DNA of 64,000 nt from Thermoguttaceae bacterium (GTDB lineage: Bacteria; Planctomycetota; Planctomycetia; Pirellulales; Thermoguttaceae): the NCBI GenBank assembly GCA_017434455.1, contig JAFRFG010000036.1, positions 124,001 through 188,000 of the forward strand. Reading direction: 5' to 3'. This document shows positions 34,615 to 43,427 of the stretch, piece after piece (within the stretch, counting starts at the first letter, position 1; the number at the start of each line of letters is the position of its first letter). Both the position numbers and the translations under genes were made by a program. The notes below the pieces were generated by a model. That model did no database searches and was not told the origin of the DNA. It worked only from the letters and a program-made list of their open reading frames with translations.

Positions 34615-34643
34615 AAGAGGCCATCGCCGAACGACGGCCTCTT
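34615..34643 (-). other. Additional hairpin in the 3' leader of the Cys-rich gene
   Basis: Arms AAGAGGCCATCG (34615-34626) and CGACGGCCTCTT (34632-34643) surround a 5-base loop. The single non-complementary position is A-C on plus but G-T on minus, so the hairpin is stable in minus-strand RNA, that is in the 3' end of the Cys-rich mRNA. Confidence 0.6.
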
Positions 34644-34658
34644 TCAATGAACGATCGC

Positions 34659-35150
34659 TTAGCAACCGCAAGCCGGGGCACAAGCCGGAGCCGGAGCCGG
34701 GGCGCAAGCCGGAGCACAGGCCGGAGCCGGAGCGCAGCAAGGAGCGCAGAGCTTGGGCAGGCAGAGCTTGGGCAGGCAGATCTTCGGCAGGCAGATCTTC
34801 GGCAGGCAGGGAGCGCAGCACGGAGCCGGAGCGCAAGCCGGGGCGCAGGCGGGCTCACAAGCGGCGGGCTCACAAGCCGGAGCAGCCGGAGCGCAAGCGG
34901 GCTCACAGGCGGCGGGCTCACAAGCCGGAGCCGGGGCGCAAGCCGGAGCGCAGCAGGCGAAGCACGGCTTCGGGAAGCAGAACTTCGGCAGGCAAGGAGC
35001 GCAGCACGGGGCCGGAGCCGGAGCACAGGCCGGAGCGCAAGCGGGGACGTCACAGCCAGCCGGGGCGCAAGCGCCACAGTCGGCCAGAACCGCGCAAGCC
35101 GAAACCATAACGATCACGGCAAACAGCGGAAGAAGGTTACGAAGCTTCAT
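34659..35150 (-). CDS. Exported Cys/Ala/Pro repeat protein
   Basis: This 163-residue protein has a hydrophobic leader (MKLRNLLPLFAVIVMVSAC) and a mature part of almost only Cys, Ala, Pro and Glu. I count 35 cysteines. Units such as ACAPAPACEPAACEPACAPA recur, and two blocks of CLPKxC (once with FCFPK variants, once four times in a row) alternate with them. The leader could be cut after AVLA, or VSAC could act as a lipobox. AGGAG eight bases before the ATG, a promoter and a strong terminator show it is a single expressed gene. Such a chain could be cross-linked by disulfides into a wall-like layer, or bind metals. Function is not known. Confidence 0.8.
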   Translation of the reverse strand: MKLRNLLPLFAVIVMVSACAVLADCGACAPAGCDVPACAPACAPAPAPCCAPCLPKFCFPKPCFACCAPACAPAPACEPAACEPACAPAAPACEPAACEPACAPACAPAPCCAPCLPKICLPKICLPKLCLPKLCAPCCAPAPACAPACAPAPAPACAPACGC

Positions 35151-35320
35151 CAGTAAATCTCCTAACTTGGGGTACAGATTTTAGGCACGGCGCCTATAAC
35201 AAACTTCTCCAAGGGTTCTTATCGACAGCCAGCCATCGAGCTTTTACAACCCAAGGTACGTTTCGTATTTTACCGGGCATAGCGGTTTTTCACACTCTGC
35301 CCAAACACTTTCTTTAGTCC

Positions 35321-35348
35321 AGTATACATTGCGTTTCGGCGTTTTCAA
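35321..35348 (-). promoter_or_regulatory. Promoter of the Cys-rich protein gene
   Basis: On the minus strand TTGAAA (35348-35343), 16 bases, TATACT (35326-35321). The leader would be about 165 bases. Confidence 0.5.
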
Positions 35349-35408
35349 GGAAAAAACGAAAACTTTTCTTCCCTGCTGATTCACGCCCGCAGCAAATACC
35401 TTCCTATT

Positions 35409-35419
35409 CGGTATAACCG
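35409..35419. promoter_or_regulatory. CGGTATAACCG element, 61 bases upstream of the Cys-rich -35 box
   Basis: The same near-palindrome occurs in opposite orientation at 43417-43427, at almost the same distance upstream of the predicted PilM-operon promoter. A regulator site is inferred. Confidence 0.35.
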
Positions 35420-35633
35420 GCAAACTTTAGCCGGCACCTCAAAGGGCTTGCCGGAGACCTCCCAAGGAGGCCGCCTGCAAACGCTCAGTGTAATTAACGG
35501 CTTTTTCCCCCTGAGCTTTTACCCTTTTCGACTAAAAACAGCGTCAGACCATGGATCAGCCATCCACAGCGACCATTTTAATCGACATATCTTCTTTATT
35601 CTAAGAAGATTCCCTATCTTACAACGAAAAGGC

Positions 35634-35670
35634 AGCAAAAAAAAGGGGGGGTCTCCCCCCCTTTTTTTGT
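35634..35670 (-). terminator. Terminator of the PilM-type operon
   Basis: Seven G (35645-35651), loop TCT, seven C (35655-35661), flanked by A-run on the left (35637-35644) and T-run on the right. It is the end of the operon on the minus strand and would also stop plus-strand transcription. Confidence 0.85.
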
Positions 35671-35680
35671 TTTTACTCTT

Positions 35681-37600
35681 TTAATAGTCGCTCGACTGTG
35701 AGAAAGCCGGCGTTTGCATTTGGGCTCCCGTCATCCCGGACGCGGACGGCTTATACCGCTGGAGTTCCCGATTGTCGGTCCGAAATTCGTGAATCTTGAT
35801 CAGGCCGTTGGGGTCGAGGAAGAAGGCCTCCGAAGGAGTCTGTACCTTATAGGCGCCGGCCTGGACCTCTTGACCGCCGAAGGCGTCGATCAGACACAGG
35901 TCGGAATGATGGTTGTCGACCCCCTTCCCCTTCTTGTCTTTCTTACCGGTGGTGCCGAGGACGGAGTCCATACGGGTGATCCCGGCGCCATTGAGATCAA
36001 TCGGATTGTGTTTTTCACGCGGCCAGTTCGCCATTTGGCCTCGGGCCAGTTTCTTCCCCTCCGCGACAGACTCCTGAGCGTCTTCGGTGCTGAAGAACAG
36101 GGAGGAGACGGTCACCTTCGGATCGAGCCATGGCGAGGAAGCCGGGGTAATCGATTCCACCAGAACGCGCGACTCCGTCCCCAAAGCGACCGAGTTGGAC
36201 GGCTCGCTGAACGCCGATTGAACGGTCATCTGGTCCACGGTGGTCGGATCTTCCACCAGATTGGTTTCGAGCTTCCAGTTCGGGTTGAACAGGATAAGCT
36301 TGACGCGGTACTGGTAGGTCACCCCGGGTTCGGCGTTGAAATCGAAGAAACGGAACAGATAGAAACTCTCCTCCGCCTTCTTGAGCTTCCTAACCTGCTG
36401 CTGACCATTGATGCCGCGGCGGCCAAGCGAACGCCCCATCATACCGGCGCCGCCGGGACCGGGGCCGCTCGGACCGCCCATACTCGGGCCTTCCGGATCA
36501 CCGGGACCGGACACCATCCCACCCATCGGCCCGCCCATCATACCGCCCGAACGGCGATTCTGGCGGGCGCCGGCGGTATTTCCTCCGCCGTATTCGTACT
36601 GGGACTGGGCGCGGGAGAGACTAAAGTCGCGTTTCTGCTGCTCTTTAACCTCGTCCTCCTGCTTTTTCTGCTCTTTGAGCATCGTGGCCTGCTCCTCTAT
36701 ATGCTCGGTATCCATCAGGGGGATCTCCGGCAGATAAGCCACTTCGTCTTGGAACGCCTTGTTGAGCATCGGAGGACAGGGCATCGCCAGCTCGGGAAGC
36801 GCGCCAAAAGGAGGAGCGATATGATCCTCAGAGACAGGATCGACACCATAGCCGTTCCATTGATCGACCTCGTCCTCGTAGATTTCCTCAAGATTAAGGG
36901 GGTCCCAATTTTGGACTTGGCCATCTTCGCCGACAACCCCTCGCTCGATCTCGAAGGAGACGTAGACGGGGAAATCACGGTCAACGTCGGTGAACTGGGC
37001 CTTGGAGAATTTTTCGTTGAAAATCCGCAGCTGTTCCCCAACCGGAACCAGACCGGTCACGACAATCCAGTTTCGGCCCTGAATCCTTCCGGCCGCGGCC
37101 GACGAGGAGCCCATGGCGCCGGTGCCGCCGTAACCGCCCATAGCGCCCCCAATAGTGAAGGCACCGCTTTTCAGCAGGGTATTCGGGACGTATTGAATCG
37201 CGCCGATGCAGGAGACCGCTCGCAACCCCCGCACCGGAAGAGGATTATCGATGCTGGGACGCTTGATCATTTCGGGGAAGAGCGAATCTTCCCAGCGGAT
37301 CGGGGTACGGTATTGCTCGGGGCTGAGAGCGGTCTTGATCAAATCGGAGTAGGCCTTGTAATCGTAGACCTTCAGCGTGTTGTCGACATCATCGAGGCCG
37401 ACCTTATTCTCCTGGATCTTTTGCTTCGCCTTCTTGGCGGAATCCTCCATGTCGTGCGGCTGAAGTTTGAATTTCTCCAGACCGCTCCCCTTTGCCGCCA
37501 TCATCGCGGCAAGGGCAAGAAGCACCACGAAAAGGAACTTTTCAAAGTGCGCCGAGAGGAAATTCTGGAAGGAAGAACCGCTCCCTTTTTTCTTAGCCAT
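35681..37600 (-). CDS. Membrane-anchored protein of the PilM-type operon, third gene
   Basis: This 639-residue protein has a basic N-terminus, one membrane helix (about 22-38) and a large outer domain. A Gly/Met/Pro-rich stretch at about 345-395 (GGPMGG, GGPSGPGPGG) splits it. The second half has a beta-rich part (FYLFRFFDFNAEPGVTYQYRVKLILFNPNW), followed by a short KKDKKGKG patch. The topology (short cytosolic tail, one helix, outer domain) is that of PilN/PilO/PilP-type pilus or secretion subunits, and the neighbour is a PilM homologue. No direct family match was recognised. The start is set at ATG 37600; a GTG one codon earlier is possible. Confidence 0.7.
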   Translation of the reverse strand: MAKKKGSGSSFQNFLSAHFEKFLFVVLLALAAMMAAKGSGLEKFKLQPHDMEDSAKKAKQKIQENKVGLDDVDNTLKVYDYKAYSDLIKTALSPEQYRTPIRWEDSLFPEMIKRPSIDNPLPVRGLRAVSCIGAIQYVPNTLLKSGAFTIGGAMGGYGGTGAMGSSSAAAGRIQGRNWIVVTGLVPVGEQLRIFNEKFSKAQFTDVDRDFPVYVSFEIERGVVGEDGQVQNWDPLNLEEIYEDEVDQWNGYGVDPVSEDHIAPPFGALPELAMPCPPMLNKAFQDEVAYLPEIPLMDTEHIEEQATMLKEQKKQEDEVKEQQKRDFSLSRAQSQYEYGGGNTAGARQNRRSGGMMGGPMGGMVSGPGDPEGPSMGGPSGPGPGGAGMMGRSLGRRGINGQQQVRKLKKAEESFYLFRFFDFNAEPGVTYQYRVKLILFNPNWKLETNLVEDPTTVDQMTVQSAFSEPSNSVALGTESRVLVESITPASSPWLDPKVTVSSLFFSTEDAQESVAEGKKLARGQMANWPREKHNPIDLNGAGITRMDSVLGTTGKKDKKGKGVDNHHSDLCLIDAFGGQEVQAGAYKVQTPSEAFFLDPNGLIKIHEFRTDNRELQRYKPSASGMTGAQMQTPAFSQSSDY

Positions 37601-37700
37601 CACCTACACCCGCTGCTGTATTCTTGGATTGTTATATTCTTGCTTGTGAATAATTCCGGCGCGCGGCCATTGCCGATCGCGCGCGCCGCGCGGCCACTGC

Positions 37701-40256
37701 CTACTCTTCTTCCTCTTCCGAGTTATCCGAGTCGTCTTCACCGGTGTCGTTCCCCGAAGGGGCCTGCGGCGCCGCGGAGGGTTGGTTCTGCCCAGCGGCG
37801 GCCGCGCCGGCATCGGATTGACCCGCGGTGTTTTCACCGCTTTCGTCCTCGGCACCTTCCGAGGTGCCTTGATCAGCGCCCGGTCCATTGGGGGCGGTGC
37901 CGTTGGGACCGGGCTGCTGTCCGGCGGCATCGGCCTTCCCCTCATCCTTTTCCCCCTCTTCGGCGTTGCCTGTTCCCAGGAGCTCCTTGTCGGGCTCGGT
38001 ATACAGACGGATCACCCCATACAGTTCGATCGTGATCACATCGGCGCCATACTCACTCTCTTCGGCGGTGCGGGCCCCGCGACCGACAGAGATCCCGCCC
38101 GAGTTGTTGCTGGGACGATTCCTCGCGGCGGAGGGACCGCCGGGACCACTCGGACCGTCCATCATATCGGGGTCCACATAACCACCCTGACCGCCCGCCG
38201 GGCCGCCGGGCCCCCCGGGACCACTCGGACCGCCCATCGGGCCGCCCGGACCTCCGGGACCGCTCGGACCACCCATCGGGCCGCCGGGTCCGCCGGGGCC
38301 GCTCGGACCGGCCATTCGCATCGAAGCGGCCGCCGTACCGAAACCCGTTTCCCCATTGAGGCAGACACGAAGGTGACGGACATCGATCGGCATCGGGCTG
38401 TTGGCGCAGCAGACCAGAAGGTCGGAAATCCGACGCTGGTCGATCACCAGACGAAGCATCACCGGCATCTTTTTGAATTCGGCATAGGGGGAAGCTCCCG
38501 AGCCATCGTAGATCGGCTGGTTTGCCTCATCGAGATAGCGCCCGTAGAGAATCCCCTGCAGCGCCGCGGCCTCTTGTTGTTCCTTCTGGGTCGAGCCGGC
38601 GCCGGCCATCCCGGCGGAGGAACCGCCCGACATGGTTCTGGAACCGCTGGAACCAAAGCCGGATCCGGATGATCCCATGCCCCCTGAGGACATAGAGCCC
38701 CCCATACCGACGCCCACGCCCATACCCATGCCCATGCCGCCTCCGGGGCCTCCCATGCCGCCGGCCGCCGAGACGTCGTACGTCGCCATCGTGGTCGAGC
38801 TGACCATCGTCTGCCACGCGGCACCGGCATCCTGACCGATAAGCATCTGCTCAATGCGTTTGACCGGAGATTGGGCAATATCGTTCTTGGCCAACTCGAT
38901 TTTGGCTCGATCCTCGTCGGTCCACTGCATTTCGTCACTGGCGGGCTTATACCGGTTAGTCTCCACCAAAATACCGATAATCGAGTTGTAGACCCACAGA
39001 TCTTCCTGGAGGTACCAGACCTCCACCGACATCGGGACACCGTTCACTCCCCAAGTGATCATTTTGAAGACCTCAGGGCTTGTCCAGTCGATATTGCCGA
39101 CGATTCGAACGCGCTGCTCGTACATCGGCAGACCGGGATAAAGTTCGGTGGTCTCATCAAAGGAATAGTCGGGATCCCAAATAAGATCATCCGCGGCCCT
39201 AGCTTGGACCTGCATCACTGCCGGATCGATCCCGTACCCGGGAATAGAGCTCTTCGAACCTAACATGGAGGATCCCATTCCCCCACGCGCGGAAGACCTG
39301 GCCGTCCCCGCCCCGGGCCCCCCCATCGGGCCGCCGGGTCCACCGGGACCGCTGGGACCGGCCATCGGACCGGCCATCGGACCGCCCATCGGACCACCGG
39401 GGCTGTCTAAGTCATCCATCCCCCCGGGACCACCGGGTCCCCCCATCGGGCCGCCGGGACCGCCGGGCGACATTCGAGACGACCTCGACACCGCGCCGCT
39501 GGTGACATAATCACGCGGGGAGGAGATCATCGGATCGAGTTCACGATAGAAGGGAACGCGATCAGTCAAACCGGCCAGACGGCTGCGCAGCTGGCTGTCT
39601 TCCACCTCTTCGAGGTAGAACTCTTTGTCGTCGTAGAGATAGACCGTCCCGTTCCAGGCGACGACGTAAAGAAGTCCCTCTTCGGGATCTTGGAAGACCG
39701 GCTGAAAACGACTGACCGGGGGATTTTGGCTCTTGTCGGTAACCAGCGTGTATTCTTTCAGCTGGGCACGGCGCAAGTTGATATCTTTGAGCAGCTCGGG
39801 AATGTTGTTGACCAGATAGTACCCATAGTCTTCGAGCAAATACGGTCGCTTGGGGTCAATCGGAGTCCCGAACTTCGTCTTCGGATCTTCAACAAAATCG
39901 AGGAATTCACGCGAGAGCTTCTGTGGCCAGCGGTTGTAAGTCCGCTGATCTTGGTACATCGAGGACCAGGCGCTGAAGATGTTCCCCGCCAGGAGATCCT
40001 TCTCATCCTGGATCAGCTTGATGGTTTCGTCGTTCGGATGCTTCGCGTCGGAAGCGATCTTATCGGTCGCGGACTTCTCCGATTCGTATTGACCCGTCTT
40101 GCTCGTGTACTCTTCCTTAATTTTGTTCATTGATTTTGAACCAAAGAACAAAACCAGAAGAACCGCGACAGGCACCCCCACCCAGAAGCCGATCTGCTTC
40201 ACGTCCTGGAGGGTCATTTTTGTCTTATTCGCTTTGACAGTGGTCGCTTTTGCCAT
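37701..40256 (-). CDS. Membrane-anchored protein of the PilM-type operon, second gene, with collagen-like repeats
   Basis: This 851-residue protein has a short basic tail, a membrane helix (about 22-42) and then a helical/coiled stretch, as in PilO-like subunits. Two long Gly/Pro/Met-rich blocks, at about 260-325 and 645-700, repeat units such as GPSGPGGPGGPMG. A third Gly/Met/Ser block lies at about 510-560. The last 90 residues are acidic and Gly/Gln/Ala-rich, ending in five Glu. Between the blocks are ordinary alpha/beta stretches (IDWTSPEVFKMITWGVNGVPM, VMLRLVIDQRRISDLLVCCANS). The second looks like the PilO/GspM type of ferredoxin-like fold; this is tentative. ATG 40256 has no clear ribosome site. 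Confidence 0.7.
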   Translation of the reverse strand: MAKATTVKANKTKMTLQDVKQIGFWVGVPVAVLLVLFFGSKSMNKIKEEYTSKTGQYESEKSATDKIASDAKHPNDETIKLIQDEKDLLAGNIFSAWSSMYQDQRTYNRWPQKLSREFLDFVEDPKTKFGTPIDPKRPYLLEDYGYYLVNNIPELLKDINLRRAQLKEYTLVTDKSQNPPVSRFQPVFQDPEEGLLYVVAWNGTVYLYDDKEFYLEEVEDSQLRSRLAGLTDRVPFYRELDPMISSPRDYVTSGAVSRSSRMSPGGPGGPMGGPGGPGGMDDLDSPGGPMGGPMAGPMAGPSGPGGPGGPMGGPGAGTARSSARGGMGSSMLGSKSSIPGYGIDPAVMQVQARAADDLIWDPDYSFDETTELYPGLPMYEQRVRIVGNIDWTSPEVFKMITWGVNGVPMSVEVWYLQEDLWVYNSIIGILVETNRYKPASDEMQWTDEDRAKIELAKNDIAQSPVKRIEQMLIGQDAGAAWQTMVSSTTMATYDVSAAGGMGGPGGGMGMGMGVGVGMGGSMSSGGMGSSGSGFGSSGSRTMSGGSSAGMAGAGSTQKEQQEAAALQGILYGRYLDEANQPIYDGSGASPYAEFKKMPVMLRLVIDQRRISDLLVCCANSPMPIDVRHLRVCLNGETGFGTAAASMRMAGPSGPGGPGGPMGGPSGPGGPGGPMGGPSGPGGPGGPAGGQGGYVDPDMMDGPSGPGGPSAARNRPSNNSGGISVGRGARTAEESEYGADVITIELYGVIRLYTEPDKELLGTGNAEEGEKDEGKADAAGQQPGPNGTAPNGPGADQGTSEGAEDESGENTAGQSDAGAAAAGQNQPSAAPQAPSGNDTGEDDSDNSEEEEE

Positions 40257-40316
40257 GGTATTTTGATGTTCTGTTCGGGAAATTCGTTCAACAGTCCAAT
40301 CGCTGGACAACGACCG

Positions 40317-43160
40317 TTAGTTCTCGTCATCAGCCGCTTGCTCGGCGGCGTCACCGCCGCCTTCCGCCGGCGTCTCTTCCGGCTGAGGAGCGGCCTGCTC
40401 CTCGGCCTCGGCGGCGGGTTCGGCATTCTCAGCGGCGGGAGCGGTGCCGGCGGAAGCACTCTCATCGGCTCCCTCGCCGCCCTCGGTCTGGGCAGCGTTG
40501 TCACTGTTCGCCCCGGCTCCCGGTTTCCCCCCCTTGGCACCGTTCTTCGCGCCGGATTTTTCGTCGGCCTGGCGCTTTGCCTCACGCTCGGCGCGCTGCT
40601 TCTCTCGGAGGGTGGGAGGCGTCTCGACCCAGACCATCTGGACGTCAAAATCAAAACGACGGAGCTTGAGAATCTTCTCATCACTCATCTGGTTGGCGAT
40701 ATTCCCCAGCGCGGAAGAGGAGATTCCGCCTCCCATACTGCTGGGACCGGGGCCGCTCGGACCGCCGGGACCGGTAGGACCGGAGGGTCCCATACCGCTG
40801 GACATCATGCCGCCGGGCCCCATACTGACGGTATCGGGGTCGACCGGACCGGGACCGGAAGGACCTCCCATGGACATTCCCCTCCGGGAGGAAGTACCAC
40901 TGGTCCCGTTGATTCTTGTCTCTTGGATTTTGCGCAACTGCTCCACCGCCGCCTCCGGGTCGAGGACGCGGTAGTTGTTATCGATGGGGCCGGGATCCAG
41001 CATGACCGGATAATTCAGACCGAATTCTTTGTAGGTCCACGTCTCGGTCAGGCCTTTTCCCTCGATTCTCTGCTTTTCCAAGCTGACAGGCAGTTCGATG
41101 GAACCGTGCTTGATTCGAGGCAAAAAGACGCGGCGCACATACTCCGGGCCGCGATTGGGGTCATCGAGACTCTCGGGGTTATGGTAATGGTAGCAGTGAA
41201 GCTGAACGATCCTTCCCGGCCCGGTCGGCGCGGGAATCAGGGCCAGACGCGCGTCACTGGTCTCGGTATATTCGGCGATCGATGTGTCCGCCCCACCTTT
41301 GCCGCCGACTCCCGGCTTGCCCCCCTTGGCGCCGGTTTTACCCTTGGCGGCGGTCGATTTGGCCGTGGTTTTCCCCGCGGCGGGCTTGGCAGCGGTCTTG
41401 GCAGTGGTCTTCCCGGCCGTGGTTTTTCCGAGCTTTCCTTTTCCCTTGGCGTTCTTTCCCTTGGCACCGGCCTTGGTGGAAACGGGGATCAGCTCTTCGG
41501 CGGTAGGAGTGAAATTAAACCCATCCTCCAGGGTGACGGGGGAATCTTCCTCGAACCACTTCGCCTCAATGTCGTCAATCGAATACCACTGGCGAACCCC
41601 CTCGAACCATGTCGACAGTTCCTCACAGGCAAGAACCTCGATATTGTCGATATAGACACGGTTTTGAGCGGTGATCTCGGTGGCCTTCTTTCGTGTCGGC
41701 GTGTCATTGCTAAAGACGTCGGGAGGGAGAGAATCGGCGGGGAAGATGGTGTTGAGGACCGTTAGGAACTCCAGCCAGGTAAGCCGTCCCTCAACGTTGC
41801 TGGTTAAGGTTTTGCCCACCTCGTCGATTGTCTTGAAATCCGAGACCTGAGAAGAGACATCTTTCTTGATCTTTTGGGACAAAGAGGTTGCGTCTTTCGC
41901 GGCGCTGTACGCTCTGTCGTATTCGGGGGTATCGACTTTGCTGAAGGCCATCGTCGCGGCGATGTACTGAATGGCCATCGCCAAAATCAGTATCGCGGCG
42001 GCCGCCAGGGCCCACGGTTTTTTACTGTTGATATAGCGCTCGCGGAGAACCTCTTTCGGCATCAGGTTGACACTGAGGGTCGCTTGATGGAGCTGCTCCA
42101 GCGCCAAGCCGTAGGCAATGGAGAAGGAGGAGAGATTCCCGGTAAACTGCGGGTTGGCCAGAACCTCCTGCCCTTCCAGACGCTTGAACCGAGAGGGAAT
42201 CTCGACCTCGTAGCCGCTGCTCTTCGCCAGGAACTGGCGCAGACCGGGGAGTTTCATCGCGTTGCCGAACGCGTAGATCTTTCTGATATTTGCCCGCTTA
42301 TTGAGACTGCAATAATACTTGATCGAACGGTCGATTTCGGCGTACAGCTCGTTGAAGACCGACCGCATCGCCAAAATAACCGCCTTCGGATCTTGGCTGG
42401 TGGCGGCGTTGCGCTTGATATGCTCGGCGTTCGAGAAGGTGAGCTTCAGCGACTTGGTCAGGGCTTTGGTGAACGCGTTTCCGCCCAAAACGATGTTGCG
42501 CAGCCAAACGGAAACACCGTTGGTGATCACCACTTCGGTTGAATCGGTTCCGACATTGATGAGGACATCGTAGTCGTTCAGGGACGAAAGATCAGCGCCG
42601 TCGAGCTCACCGGGTTCGTACCGCTCGTTGACATAGCAGTTATACAGGGCGATCGGAACACCCTGGATGCTGTCGACCGACAGACCGTTGCTCTCGTACT
42701 GATTGAGGGTCTTGTTGGTCAGCTCCTTCTTCATGGCGTACATGAAGATGTTCGCGTCAATAAGGATGTTCCCCTCCTGGAAACCGCCCACCTGACGGTA
42801 ATTCCAGATCACCTCATCCAAATCGAACGGGAGCCACTGACGAACTTCATACTTGACAAGGTCTTTGAGCTTGCGAGGATCGACCGGCGGAAGCGGCTGA
42901 AAACGCCACAGCGCGTTCTGTCCGCTCACCGAGATCGCCACTTTCTCTCCGGCAATATCGTTGCGCGACAGAAACTGGGCAATCGTCTCGGCCATGATCT
43001 GTGCCGCGTCGGCGCCCGGCTGCGACAGAACCTTGCTGTGCTCGATGTAGTCGAACCCAAGAACCTGCATCGTCCCCGGTTCACTCCCTGCCGTACAGCG
43101 CAAGGCCTTTAAAGAGGTATTCCCTATATCGATTCCCCAGACAATATGATTACTGGCCAT
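40317..43160 (-). CDS. pilM: PilM-type actin-like ATPase fused to a PilN-like segment, with H1-like linker
   Basis: This 947-residue protein starts with the actin-like PilM fold (residues 1-360): WGIDIGNTSLKALR, VKYEVRQWLPFDLDEVIW, NYDVLINVGTDSTEVV and IYAFGNAMKLPGLRQFL. Residues about 375-400 and a membrane helix (PWALAAAAILILAMAIQYI) with the preceding VNLMPKEV correspond to the start of PilN, so PilM and PilN appear fused. A long outer part follows. A Lys/Ala/Gly/Thr-rich linker (about 560-627) looks like eukaryotic histone H1 tails, a Gly/Pro/Met block sits at about 780-825, and the tail is acidic. PilM and PilN normally form the inner-membrane platform of type IV pili or type II secretion. 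It is the first gene of the operon. Confidence 0.88.
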   Translation of the reverse strand: MASNHIVWGIDIGNTSLKALRCTAGSEPGTMQVLGFDYIEHSKVLSQPGADAAQIMAETIAQFLSRNDIAGEKVAISVSGQNALWRFQPLPPVDPRKLKDLVKYEVRQWLPFDLDEVIWNYRQVGGFQEGNILIDANIFMYAMKKELTNKTLNQYESNGLSVDSIQGVPIALYNCYVNERYEPGELDGADLSSLNDYDVLINVGTDSTEVVITNGVSVWLRNIVLGGNAFTKALTKSLKLTFSNAEHIKRNAATSQDPKAVILAMRSVFNELYAEIDRSIKYYCSLNKRANIRKIYAFGNAMKLPGLRQFLAKSSGYEVEIPSRFKRLEGQEVLANPQFTGNLSSFSIAYGLALEQLHQATLSVNLMPKEVLRERYINSKKPWALAAAAILILAMAIQYIAATMAFSKVDTPEYDRAYSAAKDATSLSQKIKKDVSSQVSDFKTIDEVGKTLTSNVEGRLTWLEFLTVLNTIFPADSLPPDVFSNDTPTRKKATEITAQNRVYIDNIEVLACEELSTWFEGVRQWYSIDDIEAKWFEEDSPVTLEDGFNFTPTAEELIPVSTKAGAKGKNAKGKGKLGKTTAGKTTAKTAAKPAAGKTTAKSTAAKGKTGAKGGKPGVGGKGGADTSIAEYTETSDARLALIPAPTGPGRIVQLHCYHYHNPESLDDPNRGPEYVRRVFLPRIKHGSIELPVSLEKQRIEGKGLTETWTYKEFGLNYPVMLDPGPIDNNYRVLDPEAAVEQLRKIQETRINGTSGTSSRRGMSMGGPSGPGPVDPDTVSMGPGGMMSSGMGPSGPTGPGGPSGPGPSSMGGGISSSALGNIANQMSDEKILKLRRFDFDVQMVWVETPPTLREKQRAEREAKRQADEKSGAKNGAKGGKPGAGANSDNAAQTEGGEGADESASAGTAPAAENAEPAAEAEEQAAPQPEETPAEGGGDAAEQAADDEN

Positions 43161-43214
43161 GGGCTCGTTCCTGTCGACGCGGCGCGATCCTTAAAAATTC
43201 TTGGAATTTCTCGC

Positions 43215-43232
43215 TTAACCGCTAACGGTTAA
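43215..43232. promoter_or_regulatory. Palindrome in the PilM operon leader
   Basis: Perfect 7-base arms TTAACCG and CGGTTAA around CTAA, 55-72 bases upstream of the pilM start. Related half-sites occur at 22152-22170. Confidence 0.4.
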
Positions 43233-43327
43233 ACAGTCTACCCTACCCTTAGGAGAAAGCATCTGCCCAAAATGGGCAAGATAAAAAGCCGATACAAATC
43301 TCCCGCGCATAGACCTCTACAATTACG

Positions 43328-43355
43328 ATTTTACTTGTTACGTGGGGTTTTACAA
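43328..43355 (-). promoter_or_regulatory. Candidate promoter of the PilM-type operon
   Basis: On the minus strand TTGTAA (43355-43350), 16 bases, TAAAAT (43333-43328); leader of about 160 bases. Confidence 0.35.
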
Positions 43356-43416
43356 GGTTTGTATTTAAACCATCCTGCTTTTTTTAGATAAAAAAGCTTA
43401 AGTTTAGCGGTTTTAA

Positions 43417-43427
43417 CGGTTATACCG
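43417..43427. promoter_or_regulatory. CGGTTATACCG element, 62 bases upstream of the pilM -35 box
   Basis: Reverse complement of the element at 35409-35419. See the finding on paired promoters. Confidence 0.35.

Larger units (their letters stand above)
35151..35633. other. Intergenic region, promoter side of the Cys-rich gene
   Basis: This AT-rich gap holds the Cys-rich gene promoter (35321-35348) and the CGGTATAACCG element (35409-35419), next to a small hairpin CCGGC-GCCGG (35417-35434). An open frame at 35448-35684 on the plus strand lacks coding character. Confidence 0.5.

Noticed and set aside
34647-35156. Plus-strand frame rich in Ser/Arg/Gly opposite the Cys-rich gene, possible CRISPR-like repeats
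   Set aside because: The repeats are short, irregular codon repeats of the Cys/Ala/Pro gene with no uniform spacers; no CRISPR array.
35448-35684. 78-residue plus-strand frame between the Cys-rich gene and the PilM operon
   Set aside because: No ribosome site, odd composition, runs into the operon terminator and its poly-G/poly-C stem.
35714-38035. 773-residue plus-strand frame opposite the PilM operon
   Set aside because: Results from GC-rich repeats (GGP codons) read in mirror; the minus-strand genes have membrane topology and operon signals.
38162-38383. Possible mobile or phage gene in the Gly/Pro repeat region
   Set aside because: Only an alternate frame of repeats; no transposase, integrase or inverted terminal repeats were seen in the window.
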